Shown piece by piece: positions 1 through 6,207 of a stretch of 6,675 nucleotides of DNA. The DNA lies in contig JAGRCC010000103.1 of assembly GCA_020433785.1 (NCBI GenBank), forward strand, positions 1-6,675. Reading direction: 5' to 3'. Position numbers and translations under genes: made by a program. The notes beneath the pieces are model-generated. The model ran no database searches. It was not told the origin of the DNA and saw only the letters and a program-made list of their open reading frames with translations. Origin of the DNA: Anaerolineae bacterium. Its GTDB lineage: Bacteria > Chloroflexota > Anaerolineae > 4572-78 > J111. Numbering within the stretch: position 1 is the first letter of the stretch; each line of letters starts with the position of its first letter.

Positions 1-2
1 TC

Positions 3-1154
3 GAGTGGGCCGAGATGATCAAGGCGGCCTTCTTCCGCCGTAAAGCGGCTTACCTGGTTGGCCGGCTGTATAGCGGCTCTCATATCGTGCCCATCGTCAT
101 CGCCCTGCGCAGCTATAAAGACGGCATTGTGATCGATGCCCTGCTGTTGAATGAGGACGACGCCAGCATCCTCTTTAGCTTTGCCCGCTCTTATTTTCAC
201 ATCGATGTGGACCGCCCCTACGACCTGGTGCGCTTTTTGCGTTCGATTATGCCCCGCAAGCGGATTGCCGAACTGTATATCTCGCTCGGCTACAATAAAC
301 ACGGTAAAACCGAGCTGTATCGCGACATTCTGCACCACTTTGCTTACACCAACAACAAGTTTGAAATCGCGCGCGGCCAGCGCGGCATGGTCATGGTCAC
401 CTTCACCATGCCCGATTATGATATTATTATCAAGATTATCAAAGATCGCTTCGATCCCCCCAAAAAGACCAATCACCAGGCGGTCAAGGACAAATATTAC
501 CTGGTCTTTATGCACGACCGGGCCGGCCGGCTGATCGATGCTCAAAAGTTCGAGCGCTTGAAATTCGACCGGCAATATTTTTCTAAAGACCTCTTGGATG
601 AACTACAAGCCGTCGCTGCCAGCGCGGTGGAGGTGACTGAGGATGAGGTTACCATCAGCCTAGCCTATATCGAGCGCCGGGTCATTCCGCTTAATATCTA
701 CGTCAACGAAGCCGACGAAGATGCCGCCCAAGCCGCGGTCATCGACTACGGTAACGCCATCAAAGATTTGGCCGCCACCAACATCTTCCCCGGCGACCTG
801 CTGCTGAAAAACTTTGGCGTGTCGCGGCATGGGCGGGTCTTATTCTATGATTACGATGAAATCAGTCTAATCACCGACTGTAAATTCAGGCGCATGCCGC
901 CGGCTCGCTCCTATGTGGACGAATTTTCCGACGAGCCCTGGTTTGCCTACGACGAGGACGATATCTTTCCGGAGCAGTTCCCGCAATTCTTAGGGCTGCG
1001 CGACGATTTGCGCGACGTTTTTGTCGAACATCATTCCGATCTGTTCGATGCCAATTACTGGAAAAAAATTCAGGAGCAGTTAAACAACGCCAATATCCCG
1101 TTGATTTATCCCTATAGCAACGAAAAACGGCTTTACCCTGACAACGGATATTAA
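3..1154 (+). CDS. aceK: Isocitrate dehydrogenase kinase/phosphatase, 5'-truncated by the window edge
   Basis: AceK is a bifunctional cytosolic enzyme that phosphorylates and dephosphorylates isocitrate dehydrogenase, switching carbon between the TCA cycle and the glyoxylate bypass. The reading frame is open to the left edge (codons from base 3), so the ATG at 15 is internal: FFRRKAAYLVGRL matches E. coli AceK near residue 200, and about 196 N-terminal residues are missing. The remaining 379 residues (numbered from that ATG) align without large gaps to the E. coli C-terminus as I recall it. Visible key residues are ATP-site K140 (E. coli K336), D175 in RLIDAQ (D371, needed for phosphatase activity), catalytic D261 and N266 in FPGDLLLKNFG (D457, N462), and D279/D281 in FYDYDE (D475, D477). 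All are intact, so the enzyme should be active. No aceA or aceB is visible; the next plus-strand genes are korAB. AceK is best known from Proteobacteria, so this copy may be an outlier or horizontally acquired. The family call is very secure. Confidence 0.96.
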   Translation, partial: EWAEMIKAAFFRRKAAYLVGRLYSGSHIVPIVIALRSYKDGIVIDALLLNEDDASILFSFARSYFHIDVDRPYDLVRFLRSIMPRKRIAELYISLGYNKHGKTELYRDILHHFAYTNNKFEIARGQRGMVMVTFTMPDYDIIIKIIKDRFDPPKKTNHQAVKDKYYLVFMHDRAGRLIDAQKFERLKFDRQYFSKDLLDELQAVAASAVEVTEDEVTISLAYIERRVIPLNIYVNEADEDAAQAAVIDYGNAIKDLAATNIFPGDLLLKNFGVSRHGRVLFYDYDEISLITDCKFRRMPPARSYVDEFSDEPWFAYDEDDIFPEQFPQFLGLRDDLRDVFVEHHSDLFDANYWKKIQEQLNNANIPLIYPYSNEKRLYPDNGY

Positions 1155-1179
1155 AGTTTATGACTGCCGGCAACCATTT

Positions 1180-1455
1180 TTACTTGCCATGCCGTCTCTT
1201 TCGTGTATAATTTAAATCGATCCGATTTTTTATATTATCATTAATAAATATTGTACTATTTTCCCAGCAAAATATTCCGATGGCGGGACTCCCTAATGCC
1301 TGTGAAAATATCACGTCGTTAACTTTGTTACAGATCTTAGAGCCCCAGTTAGTCTGCGGGCTTTTTTCATTAAGGTCCAAATAACTTGGATCGATAAAAA
1401 CTAAAAACTTTGCCACGGCTCGAATAAGACCAAGCCCAAAGCGCCCCACCTTCAT
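1180..1455 (-). CDS. Doubtful small hypothetical protein, 91 aa
   Basis: This open frame on the minus strand starts at ATG 1455, with AGGGAAGG seven bases upstream as a plausible ribosome binding site, and stops at 1180. A longer version from GTG 1476 exists, but that GTG is part of the GTGA abutting the RNA element, and the AAGGAGG before it is only one base away, so I prefer 1455. The product begins MKVGRFGLGLIRAVAKFLVF, has a short hydrophobic N-terminal stretch, and ends basic (RKRRHGK). I recognise no family; it does not resemble IscB, TnpB or a transposase. Base composition is clearly AT-richer than the neighbouring genes. It could be a real orphan gene, a decayed remnant, or chance. 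Confidence 0.3.
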   Translation of the reverse strand: MKVGRFGLGLIRAVAKFLVFIDPSYLDLNEKSPQTNWGSKICNKVNDVIFSQALGSPAIGIFCWENSTIFINDNIKNRIDLNYTRKRRHGK

Positions 1456-1472
1456 ACCTTTTCCTTCCCTTA

Positions 1473-1476
1473 TCAC
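1473..1476 (-). other. GTGA flank at the 3' end of the HEARO element (insertion site / TAM-like)
   Basis: On the minus strand GTGA (1476-1473) immediately follows the terminal AAGGAGGA of the RNA. HEARO elements are reported to sit directly 5' of ATGA or GTGA, so this is the expected right-hand junction. In an unoccupied allele it would directly follow the guide-matching sequence and could act as the target-adjacent motif. Confidence 0.5.
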
Positions 1477-1697
1477 TCCTCCTTATTTTTCACAAACCCT
1501 GTGTAACGGCTCAGGTGACGAGTACGTTTGTCGAACCAGGCAGGCGAGGCATACACACTATCCATTAGCCCAAGGGCTATACCGACCCAACCGGACAGGG
1601 GTCCGAGCGATCTGAATTAACGAACCCGGCTGATCTCATGGGTAGAAGCGCCCCACGCCTGGCTCGGCAACAGCTACCATAAGGTTGTAAACTCCGG
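1477..1697 (-). ncRNA. HEARO element / IscB-type omega RNA, standalone (no iscB)
   Basis: Reading the minus strand from about 1697 down to 1477 gives a compact, GC-rich, non-coding sequence with several hairpins. Seen directly: GGUAG 1678-1674 pairs with CUACC 1645-1641; CGGAC 1605-1601 pairs with GUCCG 1596-1592 around a CCCU loop; UAGCC 1579-1575 pairs with GGCUA 1570-1566; and ACAAAC 1531-1526 pairs with GUUUGU 1497-1492, enclosing CCUG 1515-1512 with CAGG 1501-1498. The 3' end is A-rich and finishes AAGGAGGA, directly followed by GTGA. From memory, HEARO RNAs (later shown to be the guide RNAs of IscB nucleases) end in such a GGAGG-like sequence and lie immediately 5' of ATGA or GTGA. The 5' segment CAACCUUAUGGUAGC resembles the CAACUUUAUGGUUGC segment of the OgeuIscB omega RNA. 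No HNH/RuvC-type ORF is nearby, so this would be a solitary copy. The 5' boundary is approximate. The main alternative is another structured RNA or intron fragment. Confidence 0.68.
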
Positions 1698-1713
1698 AGA
1701 GGAGATGCAGTTT
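1698..1713 (-). other. Predicted guide segment of the omega RNA
   Basis: In IscB systems the guide is the roughly 16 nt of flanking DNA transcribed just 5' of the RNA scaffold. By matching the scaffold start to OgeuIscB omega RNA (about ten bases before the CAAC(C/U)UUAUGG segment), the guide here would be near minus-strand 1713 to 1698, reading AAACTGCATCTCCTCT. The boundary could shift by several bases, and the assignment depends on the HEARO call. Confidence 0.3.
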
Positions 1714-1748
1714 GCAGTTAAGTGCTAACCTATCATTTTGTAAAATTT

Positions 1749-1753
1749 GGAGG
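1749..1753 (+). promoter_or_regulatory. Shine-Dalgarno site that fixes the korA start
   Basis: GGAGG lies seven bases before ATG 1761. The in-frame GTG at 1722 has no comparable site and would add 13 residues absent from the family, so translation should begin at 1761. Confidence 0.85.
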
Positions 1754-1760
1754 ATATTTT

Positions 1761-3626
1761 ATGCCCGAAAGTAAACATCATGTAGAGTACCAAGACATCG
1801 AGTCGGTCATCATCCGTTTCGCCGGCGACTCCGGCGACGGGATGCAGTTGACCGGGTTGCAATTTAGCAACACCTCGGCTGTTTTTGGCAACGATATCAG
1901 CACCCTGCCCGATTTCCCGGCCGAGATTAGAGCGCCGGCCGGTACCCTGGCCGGGGTCAGCGGATTTCAGGTCAACTTCTCCAGCGAGGAGATTCTCACC
2001 CCCGGCGACGCGCCGCAAGTGTTGGTGGCCATGAACCCGGCCGCGCTCAAGGCCAACCTGCCCGACCTGGAGCCGGGCGGCAAAATTATTGTCAACACCG
2101 ATGCCTTTAACAACGCCAACCTCAAAAAGGCCGATTACGACAGTAATCCCCTGGAAGACGGCAGTTTAGACGGCTACGACATCTACGAGCTGCCGATCAC
2201 GACCTTAAACCGTAACGCGCTGGCCGATCTCGAAGAGTTATCCACCCGCGACAAAGATCGCTGCAAGAACTTCTTTTCGCTCGGCTTGACCTTTTGGATT
2301 TACGACCGGCCGTTGGAAACCACCCTTACCTATATTGAGAAGAAATTTGCCAAAGATCCGCTGCTGGTCGATGCCAACAAACGGGCCTTAATCGCCGGCT
2401 ACGACGTTGGCCACAACACCGAGGCGTTCCAAACTCGCTTCCATATTCAGCCGGCTCATCTCAAAACCGGGGTCTATCGCCGTATTACCGGCAACGAAGC
2501 CATAGCCTTGGGCATGATTACCGCCGCCCAAAAAGCCGGCAAGCCGCTCTTCTACGGTTCGTATCCTATTACCCCGGCCAGCGATATTTTGCACAACCTG
2601 GCCAACCAAAAACAGTTCGATGTCCGCACCTTCCAGGCCGAAGACGAGATCGCGGCGATGGGCTCGACCATCGGCGCGGCTTTCGGCGGGGCGATGGCCG
2701 CCACCGGTACCAGTGGGCCTGGCGTCGCCCTCAAAAGCGAGGCCATCAACCTGGCCCTGGTGCTGGAACTGCCCATGGTCATCGTCAATGTTCAGCGCGG
2801 CGGCCCCAGCACCGGCCTGCCGACCAAAACCGAGCAGTCTGATCTGCTGCAAGCCATGTTCGGGCGTAACGGCGAAAGCCCGGTACCGGTGGTGGCCCCG
2901 GCCACGCCCGGCGACTGCTTCTTCATGGCCGTCGAAGCCTTCCGCATGGCCGTGCGGGCGATGACCCCCGTCTTTATTTTAAGTGACGGCTACCTGGGCA
3001 ACAGCGCCGAACCGTGGCTCATTCCCGATCCCGACGATATTCCCCCGATTGTCGTCAAACATCCGTCCGCGCCCTCCAACGGCGCAGCGCCCTTCGAGCC
3101 TTACAAGCGCGATTCCGAAACCTTCGCCCGACCCTGGGCCATTCCCGGCACACCCGGCCTGGAGCATCGCCTGGGCGGCCTGGGCAAACAGCCCGACACC
3201 GGCAACGTCTCCTATATGCCGTTCGATCACGAGCAAATGGTCAAAGCTCGGGCCGAAAAAATAGCCAAATTAGCCGACTATATCCCCTCCCAAACCCTCA
3301 TCGGTCCGGAAGAAGGCGACCTGCTGGTGGTCAGTTGGGGCAGCACCCTGGGCGCGGTTCGCTCGGCGGTCAAACGGGTGCAGGGCCGGGGTTACGCCGT
3401 GTCCCACGCCCACATTCGCTATCTGAACCCCTTCCCCAAAAACCTGGACAGCATTGTCCGCCGCTTTGACCGGATTCTGGTGCCGGAGATGAACATGGGC
3501 CAGTTGATCTTCCTGCTGCGCGGGCAATACGGCTTGGAGACGCCCTTTATTCCGTATCCCAAAGTGCAAGGGCGGCCCTTCACCATTAGAGAAGTGACTG
3601 AGAAAATCCTGTCACTGGTCGAGTAG
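1761..3626 (+). CDS. korA: 2-oxoglutarate (2-oxoacid):ferredoxin oxidoreductase, gamma-alpha fused subunit
   Basis: Large subunit of a cytosolic, CoA-dependent enzyme that with KorB converts 2-oxoglutarate to succinyl-CoA and CO2, passing electrons to ferredoxin. The 621-residue protein (from ATG 1761) has an N-terminal gamma domain, residues about 15-215, with the typical [13 protein letters not shown] at 20-32. The alpha subunit follows: a TPP-binding pyrimidine domain about 240-415 with the YPITPAS signature at 268-274 and the conserved acidic QAEDE at 292-296, and the [17 protein letters not shown] segment at 346-362. A transketolase-C-like domain follows from about 518 ([22 protein letters not shown]). 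No ferredoxin domain is fused. The fusion and size match the KorA type of Mycobacterium tuberculosis and Magnetococcus. korB begins 34 bp downstream, so the two form an operon. Substrate is inferred from this subfamily; pyruvate or branched-chain 2-oxoacids cannot be excluded from sequence alone. Confidence 0.93.
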   Translation: MPESKHHVEYQDIESVIIRFAGDSGDGMQLTGLQFSNTSAVFGNDISTLPDFPAEIRAPAGTLAGVSGFQVNFSSEEILTPGDAPQVLVAMNPAALKANLPDLEPGGKIIVNTDAFNNANLKKADYDSNPLEDGSLDGYDIYELPITTLNRNALADLEELSTRDKDRCKNFFSLGLTFWIYDRPLETTLTYIEKKFAKDPLLVDANKRALIAGYDVGHNTEAFQTRFHIQPAHLKTGVYRRITGNEAIALGMITAAQKAGKPLFYGSYPITPASDILHNLANQKQFDVRTFQAEDEIAAMGSTIGAAFGGAMAATGTSGPGVALKSEAINLALVLELPMVIVNVQRGGPSTGLPTKTEQSDLLQAMFGRNGESPVPVVAPATPGDCFFMAVEAFRMAVRAMTPVFILSDGYLGNSAEPWLIPDPDDIPPIVVKHPSAPSNGAAPFEPYKRDSETFARPWAIPGTPGLEHRLGGLGKQPDTGNVSYMPFDHEQMVKARAEKIAKLADYIPSQTLIGPEEGDLLVVSWGSTLGAVRSAVKRVQGRGYAVSHAHIRYLNPFPKNLDSIVRRFDRILVPEMNMGQLIFLLRGQYGLETPFIPYPKVQGRPFTIREVTEKILSLVE

Positions 3627-3660
3627 ACGTTAATACAGAGCATATACACGGAGAAAAATA

Positions 3661-4692
3661 ATGAGCGAACCTATCAAACTTACCCGTAAAGATTTCTCGT
3701 CGGACCAGGCAGTGCGCTGGTGCCCCGGCTGCGGCGATTACGCCATCTTGGCCCAAATGCAGAAAACGCTGCCGGATTTGGGCATTGCCAAAGAAAACAT
3801 CGTCTTCATCTCCGGCATCGGCTGCTCCAGTCGATTCCCCTACTATATGAATACCTACGGCATTCACTCCATTCACGGCCGCGCGCCCACCTTGGCTTCC
3901 GGCCTGAAGCTGGCCAATCCCGACCTAAGCGTCTGGATCATCACCGGCGACGGCGATAGCCTATCCATCGGCGGCAACCATCTGATCCATATTCTACGCC
4001 GCAATATCGATGTCAACATTATCCTGTTCAATAACCGGATTTACGGTCTGACCAAGGGCCAGTACTCGCCAACCTCGCTGCAAGGCCACAAAACCAAGTC
4101 GTCGCCGTTGGGCTCGGTGGAGCAGCCGCTTAACCCGCTGTCAGTCGCCGTCGGTACCGAGGCCACCTTCATCGCCCGCACCATCGACACCAACGTCAAG
4201 CATATGGGCGAAGTCTTCAAACGGGCCGCGGCCCACAAAGGCACCTCGTTTGTGGAAGTTTACCAGAACTGCGTCATCTTCAACGACGGCGCCTGGGGCT
4301 ACGCCACCGACAACCAAACCAAAGAGGATCACATCCTTGAGTTGGAAGACGGCCAACCCCTGATTTTCGGCAAAGAACGCGACAAAGGCATCCGCTTGAA
4401 CGGCCTGACCCCGGAAGTGGTGTCGCTGGCCGACGTTTCGCCGGATGAGCTGCTGGTTCACGATGAAGATGGCCCGGCCAGTCTGGCCTTCTTCCTCAGC
4501 CGCATGCGCCAGCCCGCTTTCCCCGAACCGATCGGGGTCTTCCGCGATGTCCAAAAGCTCTCGTACGAAGAAGGCGCTCTCAGTCAGATCGATCAAGCCG
4601 TGGCCACCCGGGGCAAAGGCGATCTGCGCAAACTCCTCCACTCCGCCGATACCTGGGAAGTAGGTCCCGAACACATTAACGGGCATAACTAA
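3661..4692 (+). CDS. korB: 2-oxoglutarate (2-oxoacid):ferredoxin oxidoreductase, beta subunit
   Basis: The beta subunit binds the TPP diphosphate and carries the single [4Fe-4S] cluster that relays electrons from the TPP intermediate to ferredoxin. The 343-residue protein shows the four expected cluster cysteines: C21 and C24 in WCPGCGDY, C55 in GIGCSSR, and C204 in YQNCVIFND. The Mg-TPP motif runs from GDGDS (96-100) to FNNRIYGLTKGQ (NN at 124-125). The length is normal for KorB partners of fused KorA proteins. The start is supported by GGAG at 3650-3653, seven bases before ATG 3661. It lies 34 bp after korA in the same operon. After its stop come a large inverted repeat and then queG. All motifs are intact; only substrate specificity is inferred. 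Confidence 0.94.
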   Translation: MSEPIKLTRKDFSSDQAVRWCPGCGDYAILAQMQKTLPDLGIAKENIVFISGIGCSSRFPYYMNTYGIHSIHGRAPTLASGLKLANPDLSVWIITGDGDSLSIGGNHLIHILRRNIDVNIILFNNRIYGLTKGQYSPTSLQGHKTKSSPLGSVEQPLNPLSVAVGTEATFIARTIDTNVKHMGEVFKRAAAHKGTSFVEVYQNCVIFNDGAWGYATDNQTKEDHILELEDGQPLIFGKERDKGIRLNGLTPEVVSLADVSPDELLVHDEDGPASLAFFLSRMRQPAFPEPIGVFRDVQKLSYEEGALSQIDQAVATRGKGDLRKLLHSADTWEVGPEHINGHN

Positions 4693-4699
4693 ATCCAAC

Positions 4700-4739
4700 G
4701 TGGGACGTGGGACGTGGTGTTTCACGTCCCACGTCCCAC
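4700..4739. repeat. Perfect 17-bp inverted repeat between korB and queG
   Basis: Arm 4700-4716 is exactly complementary to arm 4723-4739 around a 6-nt loop (GTGTTT). Each arm is built of tandem GTGGGAC-type heptads (GTGGGAC GTGGGAC GTG). The hairpin starts eight bases after the korB stop and ends twelve bases before the queG ATG. There is no U-run after it, so it is not a classic intrinsic terminator. It could stop RNA decay from the 3' end of korAB, weaken read-through into queG, or be an interspersed palindromic repeat. Confidence 0.85.
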
Positions 4740-4751
4740 CCTTCACCCCCT

Positions 4752-5843
4752 ATGTCTCTCACCCAACGCATCAAAGCCAAAGCGTACGACCTGGGCTTCG
4801 ACCTGATTGGCATTGCCCCGGCCGAACGCGCTCCCCACGCCGAAGCCTATCACCGCTGGCTGGCCAACAATTACCAGGCCGATATGCAGTGGCTGGCCCG
4901 CGACCCCCAACGCCGGGAGGACCCCCGCGCCGTGGTTGACGGCGCACAGGCGGTGGTCGTCGTCGGCCTGTCCTACTTCAGGCTCGATCCGCCGGCCGAT
5001 CTGTGGGCCGATCCCACGCGCGGGCGCATCGCTCGCTACGCCTGGGGCCTCGACTACCACGACGTCATCCTGCCCCGGCTCCGCGCCCTGGGTGACTTCA
5101 TCGAGCAGGAGACCGGCCGGCTGCTCCGCCAGCGATCCTACATCGATACCGGCCCCATCCTCGAGCGCGGCTTCGCCGCCCAAGCCGGCTTGGGCTTCAT
5201 CGGCAAAAACACGCTGCTGATCAGCCCGCGGCTCGGCTCTTACCTGTTCTTGGGGGAAATTTTGGTCGATTTGGATCTAGAGATTGACCAACCCGCCTCT
5301 GACGGCGGCGCGACCTACCAAGTCAGTTTGCCCGGCGAATCGCAGCGGCTCGGCACTTGTGGCCGCTGCACCCGCTGCCTGGACATCTGCCCGACGCACG
5401 CCTTTCCGGCCCCGTACATCCTGGACAGCCGGCGCTGCATCTCCTACCTGACCATCGAACTGCGTGGATCGATCCCGCCGGAGCTGCGTCCACTGCTCAA
5501 GAATTGGATTTTCGGATGTGATGAATGTCAGGAGATTTGTCCGTGGGTGCGGCGCTACAGCCACCCCGGCCGCGCCGATTTCCTGCGCTACGACCCGGAC
5601 TGGGTCGCGCCCAAGCTGGTCGAATTAATGGCATTGGACGAAGCGGGGTTCCGCGCCCGCTTCAAAGGCACGCCCCTACAGCGCACCAAACGGCGCGGAC
5701 TGCTGCGCAACGTTGCCGTAGCCTTAGGCAACTGGGGCAGCCCGGCGGCGCTACCGGCGTTGGAGCCGGCGCTGCAAGACCCTGAACCGCTCATCCGCGA
5801 GCATGCCGCCTGGGCCATTGAGCGGATACGCGACAGAATGTAA
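4752..5843 (+). CDS. queG: Epoxyqueuosine reductase
   Basis: QueG is a cobalamin- and iron-sulfur-dependent cytosolic enzyme that performs the last step of queuosine synthesis, reducing epoxyqueuosine to queuosine in the wobble position of GUN-anticodon tRNAs. The 363-residue product has the N-terminal cobalamin-binding region with DTGP at 132-135 (D132 being the likely catalytic acid) and GFIGKNTLLI at 148-157. All eight cysteines of its two [4Fe-4S] clusters are present: C203, C206, C209 and C213 in CGRCTRCLDICP, C229, and C256, C259 and C263 in CDECQEICP. A C-terminal HEAT-like helical part (about 310-358) should contact tRNA. I place the start at ATG 4752 because MSLTQRIK fits the family; an in-frame GTG at 4707 lies inside the inverted repeat. 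No Shine-Dalgarno site is visible before 4752. It follows korB by 59 bp and may be co-transcribed, though it has no functional link to it. Confidence 0.95.
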   Translation: MSLTQRIKAKAYDLGFDLIGIAPAERAPHAEAYHRWLANNYQADMQWLARDPQRREDPRAVVDGAQAVVVVGLSYFRLDPPADLWADPTRGRIARYAWGLDYHDVILPRLRALGDFIEQETGRLLRQRSYIDTGPILERGFAAQAGLGFIGKNTLLISPRLGSYLFLGEILVDLDLEIDQPASDGGATYQVSLPGESQRLGTCGRCTRCLDICPTHAFPAPYILDSRRCISYLTIELRGSIPPELRPLLKNWIFGCDECQEICPWVRRYSHPGRADFLRYDPDWVAPKLVELMALDEAGFRARFKGTPLQRTKRRGLLRNVAVALGNWGSPAALPALEPALQDPEPLIREHAAWAIERIRDRM

Positions 5844-5871
5844 TAACCTAAATTCGGAAATCGATGTGCTT

Positions 5872-6032
5872 CATGTCATTTCGCAGCGATAGCGGAGAAA
5901 TCCCTGTGACAATACTAATGAAAGGGGGCTGGCTGGGAAAATTGAAGCGACAACGCCCATTTTCCTCCGGCGAAGGCTTCACTTATCGGAATGTCTGAGG
6001 GATTTCTCCGCCTCCGGCTCCGAAATGACATG
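5872..6032. repeat. Imperfect terminal-inverted-repeat element, about 160 bp, MITE-like
   Basis: The outer arms CATGTCATTTCG (5872-5883) and CGAAATGACATG (6021-6032) are exact reverse complements. An inner pair, GCGGAGAAATCCCT (5892-5905) and AGGGATTTCTCCGC (5998-6011), is exact over 14 bp. About 92 bp of unpaired sequence with a smaller inner pair (GGAAAAT 5936-5942 with ATTTTCC 5959-5965) lies between them. No ORF is inside. Words like these recur between genes in many environmental bacterial genomes, so this is probably an interspersed, possibly mobile repeat. No target-site duplication is obvious. It starts 28 bp after queG and may form a long hairpin at its mRNA 3' end. Confidence 0.75.
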
Positions 6033-6078
6033 CTCAGCTTTAATTATCGAACTCAGGCTAATAGCTTTTCCCCTTCTC

Positions 6079-6192
6079 GCACGGGCCTAAAGACCCGTGC
6101 TGAGAGAGCGAAGCCCTTTGGGGCTAAGGATTTCGTCTGGTGAGGGCGCTTCAGCGTCCTTTGCTCTTTTAACGCGACGGCTTAAGCCTCGC
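6079..6192. repeat. Cluster of four short palindromes (REP-like)
   Basis: Four separate hairpins follow one another: GCACGGG 6079-6085 with CCCGTGC 6094-6100; AGCCC 6112-6116 with GGGCT 6121-6125; AGGGCGC 6143-6149 with GCGTCCT 6154-6160 (one G-T pair); and GGCTTAAGCC 6179-6188, extended by GCGA 6174-6177 with TCGC 6189-6192. There is no coding sequence. The cluster lies between the convergent queG and PIG-L genes, the usual position for REP-type or bidirectional termination sequences. Confidence 0.7.
6143..6170 (+). terminator. Possible intrinsic terminator inside the palindrome cluster
   Basis: The 7-bp hairpin 6143-6160 with a TTCA loop is followed by TTGCTCTTTT, a loosely T-rich tract. 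It faces the plus strand and could end transcripts coming from korAB-queG, although it lies 300 bp beyond queG. The interrupted T tract makes this weak. Confidence 0.3.
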
Positions 6193-6207
6193 GCCCCCGG
6201 CGGCCCA

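Noticed and set aside
1169..1188. GGCAA/TTGCC pair as an aceK terminator
   Set aside because: Only 5 bp with a 10-nt loop and no following T-run.
1456..1476. GTG 1476 as start of the small minus-strand ORF, with AAGGAGG as its ribosome binding site
   Set aside because: Only one base separates GGAGG from the GTG, and both belong to the HEARO end and its GTGA flank; ATG 1455 has a better-spaced site.
1477..1720. Group II intron or metabolite riboswitch for korA
   Set aside because: No domain V signature, no reverse transcriptase and no known riboswitch core was recognised; the hairpins and junction fit a minus-strand HEARO better.
1718..1746. Possible korA promoter (TTAAGT, 17-bp gap, TAAAAT)
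   Set aside because: The -35 match is poor and transcription would start inside the ribosome binding site, leaving no usable leader.
2388..2852. 154-codon open frame on the minus strand
   Set aside because: Antisense shadow of the korA alpha domain, with low-complexity Gly/Ala/Arg content.
4141..4746. 201-codon open frame on the minus strand
   Set aside because: It lies opposite korB, whose family motifs are complete; the frame is open because of the GC-rich codon pattern and its product resembles nothing known.
4707..4751. GTG 4707 as the queG start
   Set aside because: The added 15 residues come from the inverted repeat and are not part of the family; ATG 4752 gives the expected N-terminus.
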